DNA from: Deltaproteobacteria bacterium
GTDB taxonomy: Bacteria; Myxococcota_A; UBA796; CAJQPC01
Direction: 5' to 3'
Length of the DNA stretch: 64,000 bases
Assembly: GCA_016717595.1 (NCBI GenBank)
Contig: JADKFE010000045.1
Span: 1-64,000 of the forward strand
The notes under the pieces were generated by a model that did no database searches, was not told the DNA's origin, and worked only from the letters and a program-made list of their open reading frames with translations. Made by a program: the position numbers and the translations under genes. This document shows positions 55,045 to 63,243 of the stretch, in pieces. Numbering within the stretch: the stretch's first letter is position 1; each line of letters starts with the position of its first letter.

Positions 55045-56114
55045 TCAGCGACCGGGGCGCCCTCGCGGGGCGGGCGGAGGGGGTCGCGGAGCGCGGCGGG
55101 CACCACGGGGTTCGTGACGCCGCCAGAGAGGGGCAGGCCCAACAAGGCGCCGCTCGCCCGGGCCTCGGCGCGGAAGTCGGCGTCGGCGCCCGGCGCGTCG
55201 AGGAGGTGGTTCGCCAGGCGGAGCTGGGTGGCCAAGGTGGCGAGCAGCGTCTCGCGCCAGGCCAAGGATCCATCGGCGCTCAGGCGCGCGGGGGCGGCGG
55301 CGCTCACGCGGTAGAGCCAGCCGTCGGACTCGGCGAGGCAGGTGGCGCTGCGGGGGGAGCGGTCCACCAAGGCGTTGACGCCGAAGGGATCCCCGGGGCC
55401 CAGGCGGGCCAGGGTGATGTTTCCGCCGCCGGGCAAGGCGCGTGTGGCGCGAACCTGGCCCTCGGCCACAACGAAGGCGCAGTCCGCGGCGTCACCCTCC
55501 AAGACGAGGCGCTGACCGGCGCGCATCGCCTGGGCGGTGAAGGCCGTTGTTAGCTCGTGAATGAGGCGCTCGGGGAGCTCGGCCTGGCCGGGGAGGCGGC
55601 GCAAGAGGTCCGCGAGGGGAGGGGGCTCGGCGGCGGCGGGCTCGGCGGGGGGCAGGCTGAGGTCGGGGTCGGCGATGACCCCCTGGCTCAGCACCATGTC
55701 GTTCACCGCGCGAACCCGGGCGCAGAGGGTGGTGAGCGCTTGGCCCAGAAGCGCGTCGTAGAGCGGGCTTCGTTGGCGGCGTAAGGCGAGCAGGCCCGAG
55801 CTTCGTAGGCTCAACACCGTCGTCTCTTCAAGGGCCGTCACCGTGGCCGAGGACCGCGCGCCGTCCAGAAACGCCGTGACCTCACCGACGAGCTCCCCGG
55901 GGCCAAGATCGCCTAACTCTGCACGATCGCCCACCGCCCGAAGGCGCCCGCTGAGCACGATCACCAAGCCCGTCGAGGGCTCGCCTCGGGTGAAGAGCGG
56001 CGCGTCAGGCGGCAAAGTGACGAGGCTCCAGAACCGTAAGGAGGCGCGGAGCGTGTCCTCGGAGAGACCTGCGAAGGCGGGAAGCTCCGCCAGCTTTCGC
56101 GCGATGGTCGACAT
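55041..56114 (-). CDS. protein with two cyclic nucleotide-binding domains
   Basis: This 357-residue soluble protein has two cNMP-type beta-roll domains. The first is at about residues 10-125 (LFTRGEPSTGLVIVLSGRLR, DLGPGELVGEVTAFLDGARS with the phosphate-binding ARSSATVTALE). The second is at about 175-290 (QRLVLEGDAADCAFVVAEGQ, LGPGDPFGVNALVDRSPRSA). There is no helix-turn-helix domain, so it is not a CRP-type regulator itself. Overlap with the sigma gene (GTGA) indicates joint expression and suggests a ligand-dependent regulator of that sigma factor. The ligand is not known. Confidence 0.88.
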   Translation of the reverse strand: MSTIARKLAELPAFAGLSEDTLRASLRFWSLVTLPPDAPLFTRGEPSTGLVIVLSGRLRAVGDRAELGDLGPGELVGEVTAFLDGARSSATVTALEETTVLSLRSSGLLALRRQRSPLYDALLGQALTTLCARVRAVNDMVLSQGVIADPDLSLPPAEPAAAEPPPLADLLRRLPGQAELPERLIHELTTAFTAQAMRAGQRLVLEGDAADCAFVVAEGQVRATRALPGGGNITLARLGPGDPFGVNALVDRSPRSATCLAESDGWLYRVSAAAPARLSADGSLAWRETLLATLATQLRLANHLLDAPGADADFRAEARASGALLGLPLSGGVTNPVVPAALRDPLRPPREGAPVAE

Positions 56115-56182
56115 CAGGGCTCCGTGGATGGGGAATTGCAGAGTAACCGGCGGCGTGTGACTAAGGCTTCCCGTCTCGGAGG

Positions 56183-57988
56183 ATGGCCGTGGAAGACCAT
56201 GAGAGAGGACGCGAAGCCTTCGCGTCTGAAGAAGAGTACCGCTTGCACGCCCTGCGCCACTCGACGGCGCACATCATGGCCGAGGCCATCGGGGTGGTGT
56301 TCCCCGGCGCGCGCTTCGCGATCGGCCCGGCGACGAAGGACGGCTTCTTCTACGACGTCGACGTCCCACGCTCCATCACCCCCGAGGATCTCGCCCGCAT
56401 CGAAGAGGAGATGAAGCGCGTCGTGAAGCGCAACAGCCCCTTCGAGAAGAAGGTCGTCACCCGGGACGAGGCCGTGGCGCTCTTTGGCGCGGCGGGCCAA
56501 GACTTTAAGGTCGAGCGCATCAGCCTCCTGGACGAGGCCGCTGAGATCTCGATCTACGACCACGGCGGCTTCGTCGATCTCTGCCGCGGCCCGCACACCC
56601 CGCGCACGGGCAACTGCAAACACTTCAAGCTGCTCAAGATCTCCGGCGCCTACCTCTATGGCGACTCCGCGAACAAGCAGCTCCAGCGTGTCTACGGCAC
56701 CGTCTGGCCGACCAAAGAGGCGCTCGATCAGTACCTCTTCCGCCTTGAGGAGGCCAAGAAGCGCGATCACCGCCGCCTGGGCACCCAGCTCGGCCTGTTC
56801 ATGTTCCACGACTACGCCCCCGGCGCGGCGTTCTGGCTGCCCAAAGGCGAAGACCTCTACCACACGCTGTCCGAGGCGATGCGCACCTTGCTCAAGGACG
56901 AGGGCTACGTGCCCGTCCGCACGCCGATGGTGTTCGACAAGGCCTTGTGGGAGACGTCGGGCCACTGGGCGCACTACCAAGAGAACATGTACCACTTCGC
57001 CGAGGGCCACCACCACGAGGGCGCCTCGGATGAGGAGGACGACTCGCGGATCCTCGGCCTCAAGCCGATGAACTGCCCGTCCCACATGCTGATCTTCGGC
57101 AGCCAGCGCCGCTCGTACCGCGAGCTGCCCCTGCGCATCCACGACCAGGGCGTGCTGCACCGCAACGAGGTGCGCGGCGCCTTGGGCGGCCTCACCCGCG
57201 TGCGCCAGTTCTGCCAAGACGACGCCCACATCTTCTGCACCCACGAGCAGATTCAGTCCGAGGTCGCCGACCTCTTGAACCTCGTGCGCCGGGTGTACGA
57301 GTGTTTTGGCCTCGGCTTCCAAGCCAAGCTCTCCACCCGCCCTCAGGATCACCTGGGCTCGGTGGCGCTGTGGGATCAGGCTGAGGAGTCGCTGGAGGCC
57401 GCGCTCAAGCAGGCCGGCCTCGAGTACAAGGTCAACGTCGGCGACGGCGCCTTCTACGGCCCCAAGATCGACTTCGACGTGCTCGACGCCTTGGGCCGCG
57501 ACTGGCAGTGCGCCACGATTCAGCTCGACTTCCAGATCCCCCAGCGGTTTGAGCTGCGCTACATCGGCGCCGACAACGCCGAGCACGCCCCCGTCGTCAT
57601 CCACCGCGCCATCTTCGGCAGCTTCGAGCGGTTCATCGGCATCCTCATCGAGCACTACGCCGGGGCCTTCCCGCTGTGGCTCTCGCCGGAGCATGTGCGC
57701 GTGATGACCGTCTCGGAGAAGAGCCTCAGCCACGGCTTGGCGGTGACCGCGGCGCTCAAGGCCGCTGGCGTGAAGGTCACCTTCAACAACAACGACGACA
57801 AGATCGGCAAGAAGATCCGCGAAGGCATCGGCGACAAGGTGCCTTACATGGCGATCATCGGCGAACAAGAGCTGGAGTCCGGCGGCGTGGCCGTGCGCAG
57901 CCGCGACCACGGTGAGCTCGGCGCCTTGAGCGTCGAGGACCTCATCACGCGGCTTCGGGCTGAGGCCCGGGTGCCCTTCAGCGCGTGA
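56183..57988 (+). CDS. thrS: threonyl-tRNA synthetase without TGS domain
   Basis: The open frame starts at ATG 56183, but GGAGG lies immediately in front of it; GTG 56189, six bases after GGAGG, is the more natural start. The protein of about 600 residues contains the editing domain (HSTAHIMAEAIGVVFP, YDHGGFVDLCRGPHTP), the class II catalytic core with zinc Cys in LKPMNCPSHMLIF and its His partners (GVLHRNEVRGALGG, IHRAIFGSFERFIGILIEHY), and the anticodon domain. The usual N-terminal TGS domain of about 60 residues is absent, and there is no room for it before the divergent gene. A His/Asp-rich insert (GHHHEGASDEEDD) lies in the core. It charges tRNA-Thr. Confidence 0.95.
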   Translation: MAVEDHERGREAFASEEEYRLHALRHSTAHIMAEAIGVVFPGARFAIGPATKDGFFYDVDVPRSITPEDLARIEEEMKRVVKRNSPFEKKVVTRDEAVALFGAAGQDFKVERISLLDEAAEISIYDHGGFVDLCRGPHTPRTGNCKHFKLLKISGAYLYGDSANKQLQRVYGTVWPTKEALDQYLFRLEEAKKRDHRRLGTQLGLFMFHDYAPGAAFWLPKGEDLYHTLSEAMRTLLKDEGYVPVRTPMVFDKALWETSGHWAHYQENMYHFAEGHHHEGASDEEDDSRILGLKPMNCPSHMLIFGSQRRSYRELPLRIHDQGVLHRNEVRGALGGLTRVRQFCQDDAHIFCTHEQIQSEVADLLNLVRRVYECFGLGFQAKLSTRPQDHLGSVALWDQAEESLEAALKQAGLEYKVNVGDGAFYGPKIDFDVLDALGRDWQCATIQLDFQIPQRFELRYIGADNAEHAPVVIHRAIFGSFERFIGILIEHYAGAFPLWLSPEHVRVMTVSEKSLSHGLAVTAALKAAGVKVTFNNNDDKIGKKIREGIGDKVPYMAIIGEQELESGGVAVRSRDHGELGALSVEDLITRLRAEARVPFSA

Positions 57989-59004
57989 GCCTTCAGCCGC
58001 CCGGCGCCGCCGTCAACATCCTCGATCGGGAGAGCCTCCCCTGCGCCTTGTGCGGCGGGGAGCGTTTTGTCGTCGTGTTGAGCGGCGCCCGGGACTGGAT
58101 CGGGGCGCGGCCCGGCGAGTTCACCCTCGCGCGCTGTGAGGGCTGCGGCCTCATCGCCACGCGGCCCCGGCCCACCCGCGCGGCCTTGGCCTTGTACTAC
58201 GAGGGCGCCTACTCCGGCAGCGGTGACGCGGGCCTCGCCGAGCACGAGCTCGGCGTGAAGGGCCCCGGGCGCCTGGTGAACGGCTACCGCCTGCACGTCA
58301 TCGATCAGCTCCGAAAGCTCGGTGAGAACGACACCTTGCTCGACGTCGGCTGCTCCTACGGCGGCTTGATGTGGCTCGCGCGTAAACGTGCGGGCTGCGC
58401 CACCGTCGGCGTCGACCTCGACGAAGGCGCCCTGAACGCCGCCCACAAGCACCCTCGGGCGAGCTACCACCACGGCGTCTTGACCGAGCTTGGCTTAGAG
58501 GCGGGCCGGTTCAACCTCATCACGTTCATGGAGTGCCTGGAGCACGACCTGAGCCCCGTGGAGACCTTACGCGAGGCCAAGCGGCTGTTGGCCGAAGGCG
58601 GCGTCATCGCCATCGAGGTGCCCTGCTGGGAGGGCCTGTGGCGGCCGATCTTCGGGCGCTTCTGGCTGCCGTTGTTGATGCCCCAGCACCTCCACCACTT
58701 CAGCCCGGCGTCCCTGCGGGCCTGCGTCGAGGCCGCCGGACTTGAGGTGATCGATCAGCGGGCGATGTTTTTCCCGGCCGAGGCCACCTTGAGCTTGGGG
58801 CAGGCCCTCGGCGCCGCCTTGGGGCTGCCCGCGCCGGGCGCCGCGCAGAGCGCCGCCCAGCGTGTGCTCGGCGGCGTCATCGGGCTCGTCTTGGCGCTGT
58901 TCTGGCTCTTTGTGGAGCTTCCAGCCCAATTGTTGATGTGGCTCCTCAACCGCACGGGGCACATGATGCTCATCGCGCGAGCGCCCCAGGCGAGCCCGCG
59001 CTAA
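57985..59004 (+). CDS. class I SAM-dependent methyltransferase with zinc-ribbon start and hydrophobic tail
   Basis: GTG 57985 overlaps the thrS stop as GTGA. The 339-residue protein opens with a Cys4 knuckle (CALCGG...CEGCG), then a Rossmann methyltransferase (LLDVGCSYGGLMWLARKRAG as SAM loop, VGVDLDEGAL, FNLITFMECLEHDLSP). The C-terminus has a hydrophobic helix pair (VIGLVLALFWLFVELPAQLL) that could dock on the membrane. The zinc-plus-Methyltransf_23 design is common in enzymes modifying sugars or lipids. The target is unknown; overlap with thrS is probably only co-transcription. Confidence 0.87.
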   Translation: MSLQPPGAAVNILDRESLPCALCGGERFVVVLSGARDWIGARPGEFTLARCEGCGLIATRPRPTRAALALYYEGAYSGSGDAGLAEHELGVKGPGRLVNGYRLHVIDQLRKLGENDTLLDVGCSYGGLMWLARKRAGCATVGVDLDEGALNAAHKHPRASYHHGVLTELGLEAGRFNLITFMECLEHDLSPVETLREAKRLLAEGGVIAIEVPCWEGLWRPIFGRFWLPLLMPQHLHHFSPASLRACVEAAGLEVIDQRAMFFPAEATLSLGQALGAALGLPAPGAAQSAAQRVLGGVIGLVLALFWLFVELPAQLLMWLLNRTGHMMLIARAPQASPR

Positions 59005-62000
59005 CGCCCTCGACGGCGAAGGACCCCGAGCAAGCCGAGCAGCGCGCTGAGCACGCCGAGGCTCGCCGGAGCGGGGGCCGCGCTCGTGGCGCACGACGCG
59101 CCGCCGCCGCCCTTCAACACGCCAGGGCCGAGCGGGACGATCCGCCAGTCCGGGTCTACGCAGTCGGCGACGCCGTCGGCGTCCAGATCGGCGAAGCCCT
59201 CATCGACGCTGGCGTCACCGTCGTTGTCGACGCCGTCGCACTCCTCCACGTCGAAGCAGTCCGCGGCGCCGTCCTCGTCTACGTCGGTGAATCCTTCGTC
59301 TACGACCTTGTCGCCGTCGTTGTCTAAGCCGTCGCAGTCCTCAACCTCTAAGCCGTCGCAGTCGCCGTCGTAGTCGGCGTCCGCCATGCCCTCATCGACG
59401 TAGGAGTCCCCGTCGTTGTCCAGGCCGTCGCAGCCCTCTTTGTCGAGGCAGTCGGCGACGCCGTCGAGGTCGGTGTCGGGGTAGCCCTCGTCGATGGTGC
59501 CGTCGCCGTTGTTGTCGCGGCCGTCGCAGTCTTCGCCGTCGAGGCAGTCGGCCAGGCCGTCGTCGTCTTGGTCCTCAAAGTCTTCGTCTACGCGGCGGTC
59601 GCCGTCGTTGTCGAGGCCGTCGCAGTCTTCGCTGTCGAGCTCATCACAGAGGCCGTCGAGGTCGGAGTCGGGGAGGTCCTCGTCTACGGATCCGTCGCCG
59701 TCGTTGTCGATGAGGTCACAGGTCTCGTTGTCTCGGCAGTCGGCGCGGCCGTCGCCGTCGGTGTCGGCGAAGCCCTCGTCAATCTCGCCGTCGCCGTCGT
59801 TGTCTTTGCCGTCGCAGGTCTCGAAGTCGACGCAGTCCGCGGCGCCGTCGCCGTCGGTGTCGGTGAAGCCCTCGTCGATGGCGCCGTCGCCGTTGTTGTC
59901 TTCGCCGTCGCACTCCTCGGTGTCTCGGCAGTCGGCGGTGCCGTCGCCGTCGGTGTCGGGGTAACCTTCGTCGACGAAGCCATCGCCGTCGTTGTCGATG
60001 CCGTCGCAGGCCTCGGCGTCTAAGCCGTCGCAGAGGCCGTCGCCGTCCACGTCGACCTGATCCTCGTCAACGTCGCCGTCGCCGTCGTTGTCGACGCCGT
60101 CGCAGGTCTCGGCGTCTTGGCAGTCGGCCACGCCGTCGAGGTCCACGTCCGAGAAGCCCTCGTCGTCAACGCCGTCGCAGTTGGAGTCCACGCCGTCGCA
60201 GGACTCTTTGCGGCCGGGGTGGCGGCGGCTGTCGTCGTCGTCGCAGTCGAGCCCGCCCCAGGTGGTCGAGATGAAGCCGTCGCCGTCGCTGTCGGGGTAG
60301 GTGGGCTCGGCGAGGAGCAGGGTGACCACGCCCGCGCCCGTCGCCGCGCCATCTCCCAGCGGCGCGCCGATCGCCAGGTCAGGCAGGCCGTCGCCGTTGA
60401 AGTCGCCCCCGGCCATCGCCGCGCCGTGGGCGGAGCCCGCGAGGTTCGCGGTGACGCTGCCCCGGGCGAGGCTCGCCGCGGATGCGGACGCGTCAAGGGC
60501 GTCAGCGCCGTCGAGCACGTAGATCACGTCGAGGTCGGGCGCGCCGATGGTGAGGTCAGGAACGCCGTCATCCCCGAGGTTGATCGCCGCCAATCCCCAT
60601 CCCAGCCCACCGCCGCCAGAGCCGGTGAGCAGACCGTCCGCGCTCGACGTGCGGGTTGGCCAAGACCCGGCGCTCGCTTTGGACTTCACCAGCCACGCCG
60701 CGCCGTCGCCCGTGGCCGCGTCCGGGCCGCCCAGGACGAGGTCGGAGAGACCATCCCCGTTGAGATCGCCGAGGCCCAGCAGGCTCATGCCAGCGCTCGC
60801 CGAGGCCGTGTCGCCGAGCACGGTCACCTGGGACGCCGCCGGGACGTTGCCGCCGGGAAAGGCGCTGGAGCGGATCACATAGAGCGCGCCGCCGCCGCTC
60901 GCCCCCGCGTCGCGCCCTGGCGCGCCGATGCCGAGATCGTCCAGACCGTCGCCGTCCGCGTCTCCCAGGGCGGCGACGGCGGTGCCCAAGGCGTCGTTGG
61001 CCGACGACCCGGTGACTCGGGAGTACGCCGCGCTGAGGGCGCTGTCGGAGAGGCTCGCCCCGCCGAGCACGATGTAGACCGCGCCCGCGCCGGTCGTCGC
61101 CCGGGCAGAGGACGGGGCGCCCACGGCGAGCTCACCATAGCCGTCGCCGTTCATGTCGCCGACGAGCGCCACCGCCGCGCCGGCCTCATCCCCGCTGGCC
61201 TCGCCGCTCAAGATCACGTCCACGTCAGACTCGGTGACCACGCCGCCGAGGGCGCCGCCGAGCAAGAGCCACGCGACGTCCGCGCTGGGGGCGCCGAGGA
61301 GCAGGTCGTCTACGCCGTCGCCGTCGACGTCGCCGCCAGCATCAAGGGCCGCGCCCAGCCGCGCGCCCGTCGCGCCTTGGATCGTGACGTCGGCGTCCGC
61401 CCAGTTGACCGTCCCGCTGGGGCTCGCCAGGCCGCTGAACACCACGACCTCGCTCGCGCCCGGCGCGCCGACGACCAGGTCCGCGAGGCCGTCGTCATCC
61501 AGGTCACCACGAAGGCTCAGCGCCGCGCCGGCCTCATCCCCCGCGGCGGCGCCTTGTACGATGAGATCCGCGTGATCATCCGGGGTGACCTCACCCACCC
61601 AAGTGCGCTGGCCGATGGGGGTAAACCACAACGAGACCGACGCGCTCTTGTCGATGGCGAGGCTGTCGCAGCCCACGCTGAGGCCCTGCGCGCCCGCCTG
61701 AACGCCGATGGCGCCGCTCCGCCCGCGGCGGCTCGTGGACACGCCGGTGTTGGCGTCGCGGTAGACGAAGGTGATCTCGCCGCTGTCGCTCAACAGCGCG
61801 GCGAAGCTCACGCCCTCGGTGTCGCCGTCGGCGATGACGTCCTCCCACACCACCGCGAGGCCCCCGGCGTAGGTCTTCGCCCACACCTTGCCTTGGCGGT
61901 CGAGATCCCAATCACGCCACCACGGCGCCAAGAAGCTCGCCGTGCCGCTGCCATCCGCGACGCAGTCTCCTGTGGAGCGCGCGCCAGGGTCGCCGGAGAG

Positions 62001-62261
62001 CGCGATGACGCCGCCCGCGTGAACCGTGACGCTCGTGTACGCGCTCCCATAAAACGGGAACGAGAACGGCAGCGCCACCACGGCCGTTCCCCCGGCGCCC
62101 AGGGCGAGATCCGTGGCGCCAGCGTTCGTCGGGTTGGGCCAGCCGTAGGGCCCCCCGTCGGCGTCTTGGGAGGAGCGCCACGAGAGCTGGTCGTCGCCGC
62201 CGCCCGCGAACGCGGGCGCCAGGGGCAAAAAGGAGAGCAGCAGAATTCGCGCAGAACGCAT
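59001..62261 (-). CDS. large secreted FG-GAP beta-propeller / calcium-repeat protein with MYXO-CTERM-like anchor
   Basis: This 1086-residue protein has a signal peptide (ILLLSFLPLAPAFAGG). A nidogen-like beta domain (about 25-215) is followed by seven FG-GAP blades (about 225-660, e.g. GDMNGDGYGELAVGAP, GDADGDGLDDLGIGAP), which would close one integrin-alpha-type propeller. Residues 688-1038 are eleven 32-residue Asp/Cys-rich repeats (CDGxDNDGDGxVDEG...DGxADC) like MopE/thrombospondin type 3 calcium loops. The end, GGGGASCATSAAPAP followed by a hydrophobic helix and RRRGR, matches the MYXO-CTERM pattern for surface sorting at the Cys. It is probably a calcium-stiffened surface adhesin or structural protein. 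Confidence 0.92.
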   Translation of the reverse strand: MRSARILLLSFLPLAPAFAGGGDDQLSWRSSQDADGGPYGWPNPTNAGATDLALGAGGTAVVALPFSFPFYGSAYTSVTVHAGGVIALSGDPGARSTGDCVADGSGTASFLAPWWRDWDLDRQGKVWAKTYAGGLAVVWEDVIADGDTEGVSFAALLSDSGEITFVYRDANTGVSTSRRGRSGAIGVQAGAQGLSVGCDSLAIDKSASVSLWFTPIGQRTWVGEVTPDDHADLIVQGAAAGDEAGAALSLRGDLDDDGLADLVVGAPGASEVVVFSGLASPSGTVNWADADVTIQGATGARLGAALDAGGDVDGDGVDDLLLGAPSADVAWLLLGGALGGVVTESDVDVILSGEASGDEAGAAVALVGDMNGDGYGELAVGAPSSARATTGAGAVYIVLGGASLSDSALSAAYSRVTGSSANDALGTAVAALGDADGDGLDDLGIGAPGRDAGASGGGALYVIRSSAFPGGNVPAASQVTVLGDTASASAGMSLLGLGDLNGDGLSDLVLGGPDAATGDGAAWLVKSKASAGSWPTRTSSADGLLTGSGGGGLGWGLAAINLGDDGVPDLTIGAPDLDVIYVLDGADALDASASAASLARGSVTANLAGSAHGAAMAGGDFNGDGLPDLAIGAPLGDGAATGAGVVTLLLAEPTYPDSDGDGFISTTWGGLDCDDDDSRRHPGRKESCDGVDSNCDGVDDEGFSDVDLDGVADCQDAETCDGVDNDGDGDVDEDQVDVDGDGLCDGLDAEACDGIDNDGDGFVDEGYPDTDGDGTADCRDTEECDGEDNNGDGAIDEGFTDTDGDGAADCVDFETCDGKDNDGDGEIDEGFADTDGDGRADCRDNETCDLIDNDGDGSVDEDLPDSDLDGLCDELDSEDCDGLDNDGDRRVDEDFEDQDDDGLADCLDGEDCDGRDNNGDGTIDEGYPDTDLDGVADCLDKEGCDGLDNDGDSYVDEGMADADYDGDCDGLEVEDCDGLDNDGDKVVDEGFTDVDEDGAADCFDVEECDGVDNDGDASVDEGFADLDADGVADCVDPDWRIVPLGPGVLKGGGGASCATSAAPAPASLGVLSALLGLLGVLRRRGR
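59148..60200 (-). repeat. eleven 96-bp tandem repeats encoding calcium-type loops
   Basis: The region encodes eleven consecutive 32-codon units, each beginning CDG(x)DN(D/N)GDG and ending ADC or CDG(L) plus a short acidic tail. The period is 96 bases with many shared codons (cgccgtcgccgtcgttgtcg on the + strand recurs), so unit number could vary by recombination. It should not be read as a CRISPR array: there are no unique spacers. Confidence 0.92.
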
Positions 62262-62301
62262 GGTTCGTCACCCGGACTGGAGCCTGCCAGTATACATCGC
62301 G

Positions 62302-62330
62302 CTGACGGGGGGTGCGCGGCGCGCTATAGT
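62302..62330 (+). promoter_or_regulatory. sigma70-type promoter of deoC
   Basis: CTGACG at 62302-62307 (one mismatch to TTGACG), a 17-base spacer and TATAGT at 62325-62330 (one mismatch to TATAAT). Transcription should start near 62337, 40 bases before deoC. It lies in the gap to the divergent surface-protein gene. Confidence 0.65.
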
Positions 62331-62376
62331 GGAGCCCCCTGCGCCTTCCCGGCCCGATCGACGGAACCCTCTGACT

Positions 62377-63243
62377 ATGTCCATGAAGCCTGATGAGCTG
62401 GACGCCCTGGTCGACACCATCGCCGAGCGTGTGCGCGCCCGCATCCACACCGAGCGGGTCGGCCCGGTGGCCCTGCCCGCCGCGGGCCACGGCGCCTGGT
62501 ACGACGAGTCCAGCCTCCGCGCCTGGCTCTCCCAGAACGTCGCCCGCATCGGCAGCGACGGCTCAACCCCGTCAGGCCGCGCTGAGCTGGCCGCGCGCAT
62601 CGACCACACGCTGTTGAAGCCCGACGCCACCCGGGCTGACGTCGTCAAGCTCTGCGATGAGGCGCGTCAGCACAACTTCGCGTCGGTCTGCCTCAACACC
62701 ACCTGGATCCCCCTCGCCGTGAGCCTGCTCCAAGGCTCCCGGGTGATGCCCATCTGCGTCGTCGGTTTTCCGTTGGGCGCGGCGATCACCGAGGCCAAAG
62801 CCGCCGAGACCCGCGAGGCGGTGAAGCTCGGCGCGATGGAGATCGACATGGTCGTGAACATCGGCGCGCTCAAGAGCGGCGATCACGACCTCGTCCTGCG
62901 CGACATCGCCGCCGTCGTGCGCGCCGCCCAAGGCCGCCCGGTGAAGGTCATCTTGGAGACCCACCTGCTCAACCGCGAGGAGAAGATCGCCGCCTGCGCG
63001 CTCTCCAAAGCGGCGGGCGCGGCCTTCGTGAAGACGTCCACGGGCTTCGGCGGCGGCGCGGCCACGGTGGAAGACATCAAGCTCATGCGCGCCGTCGTCG
63101 GCCCAGACATGGGCGTGAAGGCCTCCGGCGGCGTGCGCACCCAGGCCGACGCCCAGGCCATGATTCAGGCTGGCGCCACACGCATTGGCGCCTCGGCGTC
63201 CGTGGCCATCGTCTCGGGGAAGGTCGGCTCAGGAGGTTATTGA
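62377..63243 (+). CDS. deoC: deoxyribose-phosphate aldolase
   Basis: ATG 62377 is placed after the promoter; the longer open frame starts before it and is not plausible. The 288-residue protein has an extra N-terminal helix (about 65 residues, DELDALVDTIAERVRARI) before the DeoC barrel. The Schiff-base lysine is in AAFVKTSTGFGGGA, the proton-relay Asp in MEIDMVVNIG and the second Lys in MGVKASGGVRTQ. It splits 2-deoxyribose 5-phosphate into acetaldehyde and glyceraldehyde 3-phosphate. Its stop overlaps the deoB start (TGATG). Confidence 0.95.
   Translation: MSMKPDELDALVDTIAERVRARIHTERVGPVALPAAGHGAWYDESSLRAWLSQNVARIGSDGSTPSGRAELAARIDHTLLKPDATRADVVKLCDEARQHNFASVCLNTTWIPLAVSLLQGSRVMPICVVGFPLGAAITEAKAAETREAVKLGAMEIDMVVNIGALKSGDHDLVLRDIAAVVRAAQGRPVKVILETHLLNREEKIAACALSKAAGAAFVKTSTGFGGGAATVEDIKLMRAVVGPDMGVKASGGVRTQADAQAMIQAGATRIGASASVAIVSGKVGSGGY

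Noticed and set aside
56114..57910. 598-codon frame on the - strand
   Set aside because: It is antisense to thrS and has no recognisable domain or ribosome site.
59148..60200. Possible CRISPR array because of the regular 96-bp period
   Set aside because: The period is a multiple of three, units are coding throughout and there are no unique spacers between short repeats.
60117..62393. 758-codon frame on the + strand
   Set aside because: It is antisense to the MYXO-CTERM-like protein gene, Arg/Ala-rich, and crosses the deoC promoter.
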